From positions 9,458,540 through 9,522,539 of the forward strand of contig NC_064042.1 in the NCBI RefSeq assembly GCF_932526225.1: a stretch of DNA of 64,000 nt. The letters are read 5' to 3'. Below are positions 37,585 through 49,302 of this stretch, piece after piece. The first letter of the stretch is position 1. The number at the start of each line of letters is the position of its first letter. This DNA comes from Nematostella vectensis. Its lineage: Eukaryota; Cnidaria; Anthozoa; Actiniaria; Edwardsiidae. The notes under the pieces were generated by a model. The model was not told where the DNA came from. It worked only from the letters and a program-made list of their open reading frames with translations, and did not search any database. The translations under genes and the position numbers were made by a program.

Positions 37585-38354
37585 GTAAGCCAGTTCCGGC
37601 ATGTAGCCTGTTACTACTTGCCCAAGAACGAATTTCATCTTCTGCGACCATTGTTGCCAGTTCGATATCCTCGTCGTTTGCTTTGTCACCGAGATTTTCG
37701 CATTCCCCCCCCCCCCCCCTATTTTTCGCGTTTATTGGTAAGTATTCAGATCTTAAGCTTAAATTTGTAAATAATCGCCTGAATTAGACTGTAAATATGA
37801 CCTTTGTGTCAGAGTTTTCTTTTCTCTCGAGGAAGTTTAAGCACCTTTCTGTGCCATATTTCCCCTTAAAGCCACACAACCCCCGGTTATGCAGTGTGGG
37901 CTCCGTGATACTCCAAGTGTACCCTGTCAGAAGTACTGAATAATAGTCTTAAACGTTGGCATATTTCGCGACTCTGTTTTAGTTCTCTATTAAAACTTCA
38001 AATGTGCGTTAACGGTGCAGCACGCTGATTCCTTTTTCTAATAATAACATGGTTGGTTTGTTTCTTGTGGTTCTATAGACCTCTATAGACCTTCTCATCA
38101 GTATTTGTAAAGCATAACAACAGGGGAGGCCCTTTTTAAAACATGATATTTATTTGTGTATTTGAGGTTGTGAATAAATAATGGCATCTATTAACGAAGA
38201 GGTATAAAGGAGTCATGTAAAGGAGTCGGTGCAACAACAACCTTAGTGATTTATAAGACTGTTTTTTCGATTTCGGTTACTATGCCGCATATCCTGACGA
38301 GCCCGGCGGCTCAAGCGCCGCCTTGCGTGACGTATTCTTGACGGCTGCGAGGGA

Positions 38355-38430
38355 GACTAAGCCTGCTTGCAGCTGGAAATAGTTCCATTATTACTATAAC
38401 TATTTCCGGCTGCACGCAGGCTAGGGAGAC
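38355..38430. repeat. Long hairpin, MITE-like
   Basis: Arms of about 31 bp: GCCTGCTTGCAGCTGGAAAT + AGTT on the left, and AACTATTTCCGGCTGCACGC + AGGC on the right. They pair with three or so mismatches around a 14-bp loop. Confidence 0.75.
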
Positions 38431-38660
38431 TAGGTTTTGGGTAGTTTTGCTTTGCAATCAGGAGTTTTCGCGCTCATTCAATCGAAAGTATAAAGTAGAA
38501 TGAGCAGCTATGAAATGCGTTGTACAGCAGAAGCCAATTTCAAAAAACCCGACCAACGGACTTTGAGAAAGTCTAGTGACACCCTAGCCAACTTTTCATA
38601 ATCTTTATCACGGATTATTAGCTCACTTAAACTTTTTCTCCAACAATTCCTAAGTACAAT

Positions 38661-40457
38661 ATGGCATTCCCCTGGTCCTTCCGCCTTGGATTAACTTTTA
38701 TATTAATCAATAGGCCAACTTTGATCCTCATGGCATTTGATGGCACTTTAATCAATTCAGCTCAAAAGATGAGCTACATCCACACGCCAAGTCATGAGCC
38801 GATGGACCCCCGGACCATCCCACAAATCCTAGATGACCAGGGGGGGGGAATATACCACAAGAGAAGCTGTTGTTCTCTATGATGACGATGGTGTTAGGGA
38901 ACTTTGACTTACTCTGAGCTCTCCGTAAAGACGCTGAAATTAGCATGCTCATTTCACCGTCTTGGATGGAGGCCAGGAGACCGCGTGGTTCTGATGGCTT
39001 ACAACAGCATTGAGTTTCTACTGTGCATGTACGCCATGGCGCGCATCGGAGTCAATGCACTCCTTGTTCCGATCGGAACCCGAGACGAGCAGCTTTTGAC
39101 GATTCTTGACCGATAAGCTGTCGGGCCTTAATCGGACATACTGAAGCTAACAACACGTGCGTAGCAAGCGTAAGAAATGCAATGACTCGGGCGGATTCTA
39201 GCCACTCTGCCAATCTTATTTTCCTTGGCGCCAAGAGACTCGAAGATGCTAATGTCGTGTATTTTGATGATTTGCTACGACAAGATGAGTGTTCCAAAGT
39301 CCGTGAGGTCCGCCAAATCCAAGACAACGTAGGATTCGATGATGAAGCTCCTGTGATGTTCACTTCCGGTAGTACGGGGGTCCCAACAGCTGTCCAGTAT
39401 TCACACCACGGAGCCATCATCACCGCAAGATGCGGGTTTCTGATTGGTTTGGACACAAAAGCTTAACCAATCACCGATTCGAATGTTAGAGTCTTCAAAA
39501 CGATCGTCCATTTCACTGGGCAGGATCTTTGAGTTGGGGAATCATGGTATGTCTTACGACAGCCTCAACTCTCATCTGTCTTCCGACCCAGAAGACCGTG
39601 CGGGACGGAGACGCAGGATTCGTGCTCGGGATCCTGCAGAATGAGCGCGTCACGCATGCGCTGTTGGTGCCATATCTCGTTAGGGACATCCTAAATATGG
39701 GAACGACCCGGTTTGACCTCAGCACCCTTCAACTCAGCATGATAACAGGGCAGCCAATCAGTAAGAGTCTTATCGAAAACCTTCGCAACCTCTTGACCAC
39801 GTGCACGGTTGCTACTGGTTACGGAATGACAGAAATGTACTCCAATGGTTTCCAAAATGGTTTCACGACACAGACATCTCTTCAGTGAATTACGGATTGA
39901 AAGTCCCACATGGAATAGAAGTGAAAGTAGTAAATGAAAATGGTATTCTCCTGCCGCGAGGCTCACCCGGCGAGATATACATCCGTGGGGCTGCACGTTG
40001 CCTTGGTTACCATAGGCATCCAGAATCATCCATCTTCACCTCGACCGACTGGATCAAAACAGGAGACATTGGAGTCATAACAGAGTCAAAACGACTGTGC
40101 ATGTTTGGTCATAAGAGAGACATGATCAAAAGAGCCACCTCTAAGATCTTCCCAGCAGAAATCGAGAAAATCCTGACACAACACCCGGACCAGCGGTTGT
40201 TTGAGGAGCTCTGCGCATGCGTTATTCCTGGGCCGGGGCTCACTATGGCGAAGCTTGAGGCCTGGGAAGAGAGCCAGTGGAAGAAGTACGTGGATGTAAC
40301 AGGTTTGACGCTCAAGCCCAGGTACAATACAGTCTACGGAACAGATGCTCATTTGCATAAGCCACTGTCCGGCGTCCTCGATTCCATGCGACGCCATTTT
40401 AAGTCATCGTTTCACACCAATTATATAACTTATCAAGCTTTCTACCTAGCTCAATGA
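38661..40457 (+). pseudogene. Intronless acyl-CoA synthetase (ACSF2-like) pseudogene
   Basis: Segments of an AMP-binding (ANL superfamily) enzyme follow in order but in shifting frames. Seen are LTYSELSVKTLKLACSFHRL near 38904, the P-loop-like MFTSGSTGVPTAVQYSH at about 39357 (the usual lysine after Pro is Thr), RPFHWAGSLSWG, YGMTEMYSNG at about 39822, PGEIYIRG, WIKTGDIG and KRDMIKRATSKIFPAEIE with a normal C-terminal domain to TGA at 40455. Frames break near a poly(G) run at 38840, near 38903, near 39115, between 39466 and 39495, and near 39880. No introns interrupt a gene that would be expected to have them, which suggests a retrocopy, although no poly(A) tail was obvious. It is not functional as read. 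Confidence 0.8.
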
Positions 40458-43129
40458 TAATAAACCCTAGCATGTACTTGAGCACAAACTTTGAAACATT
40501 TCAAAATTTAACGTGAGCAACTTTTCTAGCCGAATTGGTGGAAAAGAGCTTCTGAAGAAAATGCGACCGAACAGTGCATTTGGGTGTTTGAGTTAAAAGG
40601 CTGTTTTACTCAAAGTTTCTAAGCTGATCGCCAAACTTCGAAAATCATTCACATTAACATGATCATTTTTTAGAAATCGTGAAGATCGGACGTATTTGGT
40701 TCTTACCTTCACTAAAATTTATCGCATTGTTGTTCACAACAATTTCAATGGCGCATTACGCCTTTCTGGTCGTTTAAAGCTTCTATTTAAAATTATAAAA
40801 TTAATTGTCATTGATGACCTCTTAGTTGGCTCACGGGGGTTTATCTTTAATCTAGCATACGGTTGATGTAACAAAGGCTGTCTGATTTGCAACCATAGCT
40901 AAAAATGGGTGTTCTAACTTTTTTTTTCACTAACCTTCTTGGAGCACTGCAACATGCACTGCGTGGTTTAAATTAGTTTTTAAACAAGAGAACTCTCTCA
41001 ATTTTAACCGCTTTAACCTGACAAATAAGGGACTATGGGTCACATGACAGTTTGATAACTCTTGTCATAGAGAATTTATTTTGCAAGTATTTTTTGTTAA
41101 TATCAATCATTGGTCATATGTTTACATTTTGATTCGATTGATTAAAAGCTGGTAAAACAACTTTCATAAATGAAGCAGCCAACACTATCGTATAAATAGC
41201 ATTTTCCTTCTTCAGGTGGAGTACCAAAAGTAATGTTTCTAGCTTCAAAGAGACTTAAGAGGTATCTTTCGCTGATTTTCTAACCTCTCTCTCGGTGTCT
41301 TACCCCCATGATAATGCGAAGGGGAAATTTACAATGCCCGACAAATTAGCATAAAATCTCTAGGACGTGAATAAAATTATATTTTGAGCGTTTTATTCGT
41401 TTTCATTTTCTAAATTGTACCTAATCGTAAAGAGTAATGTTCACGCATAATGACAAAAATTTTATTTAGTCCAAATAAACAAAATTTGGGGGAAAAAAAA
41501 CAACAACAAAAGTTTAATTTTAACGCAGTTGCCATGCTGGAATGCAGCGTCACTTGTTCATTTCATTCTTTTGCTATTTACGCACGCTTCTATGGCTAGA
41601 ACAAAGATTTAGTCCAGACCTAGTGAATGACACACTTTTTAATTTATCCTCCTATTTTTTAACGCGTTAGGATCTGGAGCCCATCTTTCACACACCGAGA
41701 GTTTATTAGTTGGAGATTCATATATTGTACATGATTTTCATAAAACGAGTCTATGACAAGGTGTACCAAAAATGTTTTTAATTGGCTGTTGTTGCATGTC
41801 TATGCTATTAAAGGACTTATTGCTCTTAATAAAGGGTGCTACGGAAATCAAACCTCCCAGACAAATTCCTGAAGGAATTCTTACCAAACGTCCAATACAA
41901 ACTTTCCAGCGATTTCCACGCCTTTTCGAGATATTTAGAATATAATTACACGCGTGCTTTGCGGCTTGGAGACGGTAAAACCATGAAAGCTCGTAATCGT
42001 TTCATATATTTATAACCAGGTGGAAATATGTGCTCAGAGTTCACTCAGATTAAGTAAAATAACAGTTTTAGCTATGCTGTGAGAATTTGTACATATGATT
42101 TTTTACGAAACTGTTACAAACTCATTCAAATGTACAATCTTTTTCTTTAAATACTGATTTATAGAAATTCAAGAAATGATTTTTTTGGGGCGTAACCGCT
42201 AACAGTCTAATGATGGGTAGTTTAGATGTGCAGGCGCAGACCCAGGATTGTCTGAGGGGGTTGCGCAGTCATAGGAATCGTATGGAAAATCATATAATTT
42301 GATGACCCACTTTTTGGCCAAGGGGGGGCGCGCGCACCCTGCGTACCTCCCTGTGTACGCGCCTCATGTGTTTTTATTCTTATACAAAACAACATCAATT
42401 CTTTCTTTGTTTTATTTATAATATGAGGTATGTTTTTGTACAAAATGTTAAGAGTGCATGGGGTAATGAGTAGCAGGGTAAAAAGGGTTTTTAGGCAAAT
42501 TTTAACATTTGTGATATTATTTTTTTTAACAGAGAAATAAAACCAAATCAGTACTTATATTTACACATCCTCTCTATCCAGGGTTATCTCATTCTATGGT
42601 ATGCTAAAAACAGTCAATGAAAACCCCCTCCACTTACGGCCAAATCATAGTTTCATGAATACCCAGAAATTAATATCTGTGTCTTGTCTAGAGATAGCAC
42701 ATAAATCTATTAGATGTTAGGGGCTACAAGAACAAAATAAATTGTAGTTTTATGCAGTCTTAGGACCATATCTGTTGCAATGCGAGTTACAAGAAAATTA
42801 TGCGTGAAAAATTCCCTGTTAGCAACTTGCAATGTTGTATTGTTGCGTTGTGTTCAAGTTGAAAGAAAAGCATAAATTGGGTTCTTCTTTTCACAAATTG
42901 AAAGAAAAGTATCATGTTTCTGCAACCTGTAATTTTTTTATTCATGATTGTTACATTGCAAGTTGCAGAAAAAAAATTGCCTCGTTTAATATGGCCTTTA
43001 ATTCTTGGAAATCTGGGCAGAAACTAGGAATTTGGCTGTAACTCATTTGCGTAACTTATAAGTTACTGGTGTACTATCCATAATGTTGGATCGAGAATTG
43101 TACCTGTTGTTACAGTAAGATGTATCATG
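40458..43129. other. Intergenic region
   Basis: AT-rich spacer. A minus-orientation member of the dispersed repeat with ATGACCCACTTTTTGGCCAA lies at about 42225-42345. No gene was recognised. Confidence 0.6.
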
Positions 43130-43592
43130 TATACAGAAAGGGACCTGATGTAGTGTTCTTTTTTCTGTAACTAAGATCTCCCTGCTAGCTACAGAAAGGG
43201 ACCTGATGTAGTGTTCTTTTTTCTGTAACTAAGAGCTCCCTGCTAGCTACAGAAAGGGACCTGATGTAGTGTTCTTTTTTCTGTAACTAAGAGCTCCCTG
43301 CTAGCTACAGAAAGGGACCTGATGTAGTGTTCTTTTTTCTGTAACTAAGAGCTCCCTGCTAGCTATGGAAAGGGACCTGATGTAGTGTTCTTTTTTCTGC
43401 AACTAAGAGCTCCCTGCTAGCTACAGAAAGGGAACTGATGTAGTGTTCTTTTTTCTGCAACTAAGAGCTCCCTGCTAGCTACAGAAAGGGACCTGATGTA
43501 GTGTTCTTTTTTCTATAATTAAGTGCTACCTGTTAGTTACTGAAAGGGACCTTATGTAGTGTTCTTTTTTCTAAAATTAAGTGCTCCCTGCT
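43130..43592. repeat. Minisatellite, 58 bp x about 7.5, reaching into PDCD10
   Basis: Units contain TACAGAAAGGGACCTGATGT, AGTGTTCTTTTTTCTGTAAC and TAAGAGCTCCCTGCTAGC. The two rightmost units are more diverged. The last, at about 43561-43592, overlaps the final codons and stop of PDCD10 on the minus strand, so most of the array is in its 3' untranslated region. Confidence 0.93.
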
Positions 43593-46500
43593 AGCTTGAA
43601 AGTGTACAGGATATTGTTGGTCTGATTGATCAAGCGGTTGGCACTCACATAGACAGCATCTGCCCTGATAATAAATAGAATAATTAGATTGATCACCAGT
43701 TACCAAATATTCATGTTTAGTCACCAACCACAAGTAAAAGCCTTCCACAATGTCACACTCAGGGCATCAAAATTAAAAAAAACATCACTCACTCAAAGGG
43801 TACTATTTGTTGTTATTTTTGGTTAAATTTGATTAAAATGAAAATACTTTAGAATAAACCACTCCCCCCCCCAAAAAAAAAAAAAAAACCCTGCAGCCTC
43901 TAAACAATGAATTAGAAAGCTGCAGAATATAACTCAAAGGATGACAGACAAACTGTAGAAACACTAAGGTCGTCTGTGCAGGCATGGAGAGAGCAGGGAA
44001 GAACAGGGAAGTAATCAAACACAGGGTTGAAGTCATTTATGTTGAATGTATTTCTCAGTATGGTTTTACCATCATTTTTAGTGTTAATGTTTCATAGGGG
44101 GCTGTTAACACACTTTCCAAATGTATATATTTATGCTTGGAACATCAGGTAAACCACTTTGTTTACAAAAAGGCATTTATCCAAAAAAAAAGGACTCAAC
44201 GTTTTTTTATTTTGAAAAAGAGAAGCTGTTATCATCACATCAATTCCAACTCTGGAAGGGTATACTAACTTTCCATCCTTGAAGTACTGTTTAAGAGTGT
44301 CACTAAAACTCTTGGAATACTTCACAAATTCTTTCTTGTTGTGCTCGAGAACCTAAGAACAGATGATCATGTAAAAATAAGAATGGATGAAGTCTATCAT
44401 ATGGAGGTATAGGGGCAGACTAAGTATGGGTCTATAAAAAAACGGTTTAGTAGGACATAATCCTCACCTTCTTGTATTGCTGCATCTTGCCAACTGTCTG
44501 ACAGTTTTTAAAAACCTCATTTACAGCATCAAGCAGCTCCTTTATTGCACTTGCAATGTCTCTGTAAATACGAAAATATTGTTTTCCAATCTATTGCACT
44601 TCCTGTATTCAATTTGGGGCCAGTTTGTGTATTGCTAAGTGACATATTAACTGAGAGATTTCTGCAACTTGGGTGGCATAAACAAAGGAAAACAACCCTT
44701 AAAATTTGCTAAATAAAAGTCAAGCAATAATATTTGCCTTACAAGAGAAAGTACCCCTGATATCTACTATAGACGATAAGGCTCCCAAATTACAATTTTT
44801 AAGCTACTGTCATTTTCCATGTTCTGCACAAATTAAAGTATTTTAAGCTACTGTTATCTGTGCAGAACATGAAAAATGAGAATTTTACTTACTTGATTGT
44901 TTGTAGAAATTTTGATCTGTCATTTATCTCTGATGGAATTTTTGATAGAATAGTCTTTAAATCTGAGGAAAAAATTATGCAAATCAAAAGAGTTGTTAAA
45001 TCTCTGGTCATTTTGGGAGCTGGCTAAAATACTCAAGTTCATACTCTCAACTTATTGAAGACAATTTTATTTTACCTTTTATCTATTTTTTTCCCTATCC
45101 ACTGTTCTCTTCATGGGTATGCCTGATATTACAGCCAACTCGTGAATGCAAATGTATTTTCCAAGTTATTTTCTTGTGTGCATAAAAGATATACAGGAGT
45201 GAAAAAAACATGAACACATCTAAGATGTTGAGAGTACATAAAAATGTCCTTATACCTTTTTTTCTTTTGGATGTCATGACACACCAAAAACAGTATAATT
45301 AATTATTATCATAAAAAATAAAAAATTGCGCTCTCAGTGGGAATCGCACCGCTAGACATAACGTGGCATTACTGAGTTGACCAGTAACTAATTATTTTTA
45401 TTTCTTTTGGTATTGTAATGATCGAAAAGCCTTTTGCTAGCATGTCAACTTTCAGCATATTCTTCCCGGAAACAAAATAACGTGGCATTACTGAGTTGAC
45501 CAGTAACTAATTATTTTTATTTCTTTTGGTATCGTAATGATCGAAAAGCCGTTTGCTAGCATGTCAACTTTCAGCATATTCTTTCCGGAAACAAAATAAA
45601 ATACCCGTAATAACTGATCACGCTACTGTCATACAATGTGTTTTATATGCTTTCAACATTCTAGAAAAGTGCAAAATCGTTATTCGATGAATAAGGGGGG
45701 GGCCATGTGTTTGTACGAGTTTTGTTTTATATTTAGCTTAGTTGATTGGGAAGAATTGTGAAAAAAGTAGTTTGTGGAAATCTATCCTCTTCTATTTTGT
45801 CCTTCGAACAGAGGCTTTTTTCTTATTACCCTGCAACCAGAGACCCAGCGAACAGATCCTTTACCTTGTTTCTCAGGCTTAAAAGTCGCAGTTTTACTAG
45901 TCACTCTTCCAGCACAATTCTAACAAACGATGCAAAAACCCAGAGACGTGAATTGGCAAGTATTAAAAGAAAGAGAATTAACCCATTGACTCCTGGCTTT
46001 TTTGGAGCTGAATTTACAAAAAACAGACTGAAAACGGATACCTCCCCACTATTCTGAGTTTTATACAGCCCGTCAAAGTCAAACACAGCTGCACCTAGTC
46101 AGCGGTATCCAAGCTTTCAAACAGTGCTTTGCGGTCCCCACTTTTAATCCCTCGTCGTTGTGCTGAAAACAGCACAAGTTGATGGTTGCTTATATTTTTC
46201 ATCAAAAAGACAGCTATGAGCATATTGGAGTGTCTCAGGACATCATGAAGTCTATTGGGGCATAATTGAGTGCTTTGCTTATGGATATTTGCAAGCAAAG
46301 GTGGATTCATGATGATTTTTTCTTGTTTGGCTTTGCCCGGATGAGAAAATAATTTTCTAATGAATCACCACAGCTCTCCTAAATGCTGTCTTTCCTGAAA
46401 CCAAATTGATTCCAAAATTGTTTACACTGCTATTATGGGTCTGTATGACCTGGAATTGATTTGTTTGGCTTCGGGGTGAAAAGACTTATAAAAAACCATC

Positions 46501-49064
46501 TGACTTTGGGGAGAGGAGTGTTGACTGGCCCTCCCCTCGTGAATTTTCCCCTGGATCTCCCAGAATGCTTTGCAATACTTAAAGATATTTTCGTGGTTGT
46601 ACAATCCTTCAAGGAATGGACATTGTGTTTTGAGGCCAAGGAAATGTACCTGGAGGATCAGAATAAAGGTATCTATTTGTGTCTTGAGCTGTGTTTGCTG
46701 ATCTCTCTCCCTTGTGTAGTATTTTGAGCATTTTATTGAGAGGGGTGATTCTGCTTTTCTCTCCTTGTTCGATTTGAGATTTGTCAAAGAACCTGTGCTA
46801 TTATTTGGCTTAAGAGTAGATGCCAACACCTTGGTTGGATGCATACCTGCAAGACCATTTATCCCTTAGACTGATGCCTGAGTATCTTCATCTTGTTGTG
46901 TTTATTTTGAATTTATGAATTTTTGGGGTTGTGGGTACTTCCCAAAGCCGGTACAGGCCGGTTGAGGGGTCAATGTGTCAAAAGCTTTGCTAGCATTTTA
47001 CTTGTATTGTTTTCAAAATAACAATCGTAGAAGATCTATTGATGTTGGTGACGAAGGCGCATGCGCACGCTCAACCCACATGGAAGACTGTTCTGAAAAT
47101 ACTAGCTTACAGTATATATATTTTACGGCTATACAAACAAATGACTGTAGCGGTCGCAGGTCGATGCCAAAGCCATTTTATAGGACTAAGCTTTAACCGG
47201 AAGTTGAACACTGGAAAATTACAGGATGACCTAAGGATTGCTGTGTTGCAAAAGCACAGAAAGACCATAAAAAGTTTACGGATTAGTGATCCAATGATCC
47301 AGTGATGTAGTGACATCGGAGTCCTCACAATAACTTGTACATGCTTCGCATTCCCGAGTTAAGAGACTCTTTTAAGCCCCCCTTTTCAATTCATAATTGA
47401 ATGTAAAAACATAAAGAAATAAATAACTGGAGAATCAGTTCAATCATTTGAAGTCCTTTCCTTAGGGACAGCACTGTCCATGACTTATAACTAGTGAAGT
47501 ACCATCATTGCAGATTTTGAGATTTTGGGGTTTGAGTAGGTTGAGTTGTTAAGGCCTTGTCAAAGGTGAGATGGGCTTACCTCTTGCCTTCTTTGTTAGG
47601 TTCACAAATTCATGCTCTTCTCTATTTGTGTTGTATTCTGAAAAATATGATTAAAAAATCACATATGCGGCCTTGGTACTTTTGACATACACCCTGGTAC
47701 TTTTGACATACACCCTGGTACTTTTGACATACACCCTGGTACTTTTGACATACACCCTGGTACTTTTGACATACACCCTGGTACTTTTGACATACACCCT
47801 GGTACTTTTGACATACACTAGCTGGGACAGTTCACCCAAGAACACAACCCACATATTTTCTTTGGAGTTAAAATGTAAACTGACCATGCCCTCCCCAGTA
47901 TCAGCGTAAGCTACTTTATACTATTGTATAGGGGAGTAATTTATTATGTATTAAAGTATAAAATGAAAAGCTTGCCCTTATGCAACGAAAGCTGTCAGGA
48001 CTAAAAATAGAAAGCTCCTACTCGTGAAATGAAGACCTTGAGCTCACAAAATGGTATGCTTTTAAGCTCAAGTTTGTTTTTCATGTTAACCATCACAAAT
48101 AACAAAGACATATCTCACCATCTGTATTGTACCCTGCACAGCTCAAGAGGGCTTTGTTCATGTTGATACCATCTGATTCTAGGCAAGAAAGAAAGTAGGG
48201 TTAACTTAATTATAATGAATGTCCCCCTCCAGGAACATAGGGGTTTTTCTAGGGCCAGGTTTTTCTGTGAGATTGATTATTAGTAAGATTAGAGGTTATT
48301 AACCTTCTACACCAACCTTTCTTCATTATTCCACTGACAAGTTCTTGTGTGATACCTGGGTTTTCTTTCTCTGCCTGTAAAATATACAATATTAGGGAAA
48401 GAAGCACTTTTCACACTTCAACTAAAAAAAAAGCTGACTGTCAACAGTAAATACCATTGTATCTGATAAGCAATAGGACCACCTGGTTAGGTTATAATCT
48501 AGACTAGCAGTGGCAGAAGACAAATCTCATTACAGCAACTTGCTAAAATTAAGCAAATTACTGTAATGTTTGTCAGATGTTTTTTGTTTTGTCAAGCCAA
48601 TTTCTCTTATATACCATACAAAAGGCGCGCAGGCAGAGATTTAGTCCAGTCTATCCATTATCCTTAGTATTTTACCTGATGAAATGCCTTCTGGATTTTC
48701 TTGACTGTATCATCATCGTATTCTTTGGAGAGCTGACAAGTTACAGGATTCGAAAATAGCAAACATTCAATAGAAATATGTGGAAAATACACTATTTTAT
48801 CCTAAATCGAATTAAAACTAGCTCATACTTGAAAAATTCATGCTCATCAAACCAAACTGCATTAACACGCTTAATGTTTCTCTAATAAAGACTGTTATTT
48901 CCTTAAGGTAACATTTTAATGAAGAAGAAGCAACGAAAAAACCATCAACAACAACAGATCAGCAAACTGTCCTCAAGTCGGCATACCTCATCGAGAACTG
49001 GTCTGATTATAACACTAAGGGCCAGGTTAGGTATTAGGGTTCCTTCTTCAAACTCGGTTGCCAT
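43577..49064 (-). CDS. PDCD10: Programmed cell death protein 10 / cerebral cavernous malformation 3
   Basis: Nine exons on the minus strand: 49064-48987, 48732-48676, 48374-48317, 48178-48119, 47637-47581, 44962-44893, 44561-44468, 44352-44270 and 43664-43577. They give 645 nt and 214 residues, against 212 in human. Recognised blocks are [68 protein letters not shown] and [20 protein letters not shown]. The family is an adaptor: the N-terminal part dimerises and binds GCK-III kinases (STK24/25/MST4), and the C-terminal FAT-homology helices bind CCM2, paxillin and striatin within STRIPAK. All phases match. The N terminus (MATEFEEG) differs from vertebrates. The last five residues, LAGST, and the stop come from a minisatellite unit. 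It shares a promoter region with DAW1. Confidence 0.95.
45361..45598. repeat. Direct tandem duplication, 119 bp x 2
   Basis: Two nearly identical 119-bp copies starting CGTGGCATTACTGAGTTGAC, in the large fifth intron of PDCD10. They differ at a few sites (ATTGTAATG/ATCGTAATG, TTCCCGG/TTTCCGG). Confidence 0.9.
47674..47819. repeat. Minisatellite, 21 bp x 7
   Basis: Seven units of GGTACTTTTGACATACACCCT, almost identical, in the PDCD10 intron about 40 nt upstream (minus sense) of the 47637-47581 exon. The open frames across it are an effect of the 21-bp period. Confidence 0.95.
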
Positions 49065-49302
49065 TTTCGTGTTCTATTTTTTTTTTATCTAACTTGAAAT
49101 AAACGTAGTTAAATAATGATTTCTCTTCAAAACTTCCCTTGGGATTCCATCTCTCTATTTTCCTGGTGCTCCCGCGGTACAGAGATCAGCGGCTGCTGTG
49201 CCATGCGCATGCGCGGGGCTGTCTGGCGCGCGCCATATTGGAATTCCACTGGAGTTTCTCTGATAAACTTTTTCACATTCAGAGCAACTTCCACCCCTAA
49301 AA
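49065..49302. promoter_or_regulatory. Bidirectional promoter of PDCD10 and DAW1
   Basis: Only 238 bp separate the two divergent start codons. The interval is locally GC-rich and holds TGCGCATGCGC (49204-49214), which matches the NRF1 palindrome, and CGCCATATTGG (49231 onward), with a YY1-like GCCAT core. No TATA box is obvious for either gene. Shared control is inferred from the arrangement. Confidence 0.6.

Larger units (their letters stand above)
37251..38660. other. Intergenic region
   Basis: Spacer between the satellite and the pseudogene. It contains the nested palindrome 37530-37584, a 15-bp poly(C) run at 37705-37719 and the hairpin at 38355-38430. No gene was seen. Confidence 0.6.

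Noticed and set aside
45320..45360. tRNA-like phrase (GGGAATCGCACC)
   Set aside because: No cloverleaf arms could be drawn around it.
46422..46844. 140-codon minus-strand frame in PDCD10 intron 5
   Set aside because: No recognisable domain, no splice context, and overlapping frames of similar length on both strands. Probably chance or old repeat sequence.
47651..47909. 78-codon frames with VYVKSTR / VLLTYTL repeats
   Set aside because: Product of the 21-bp minisatellite in an intron.
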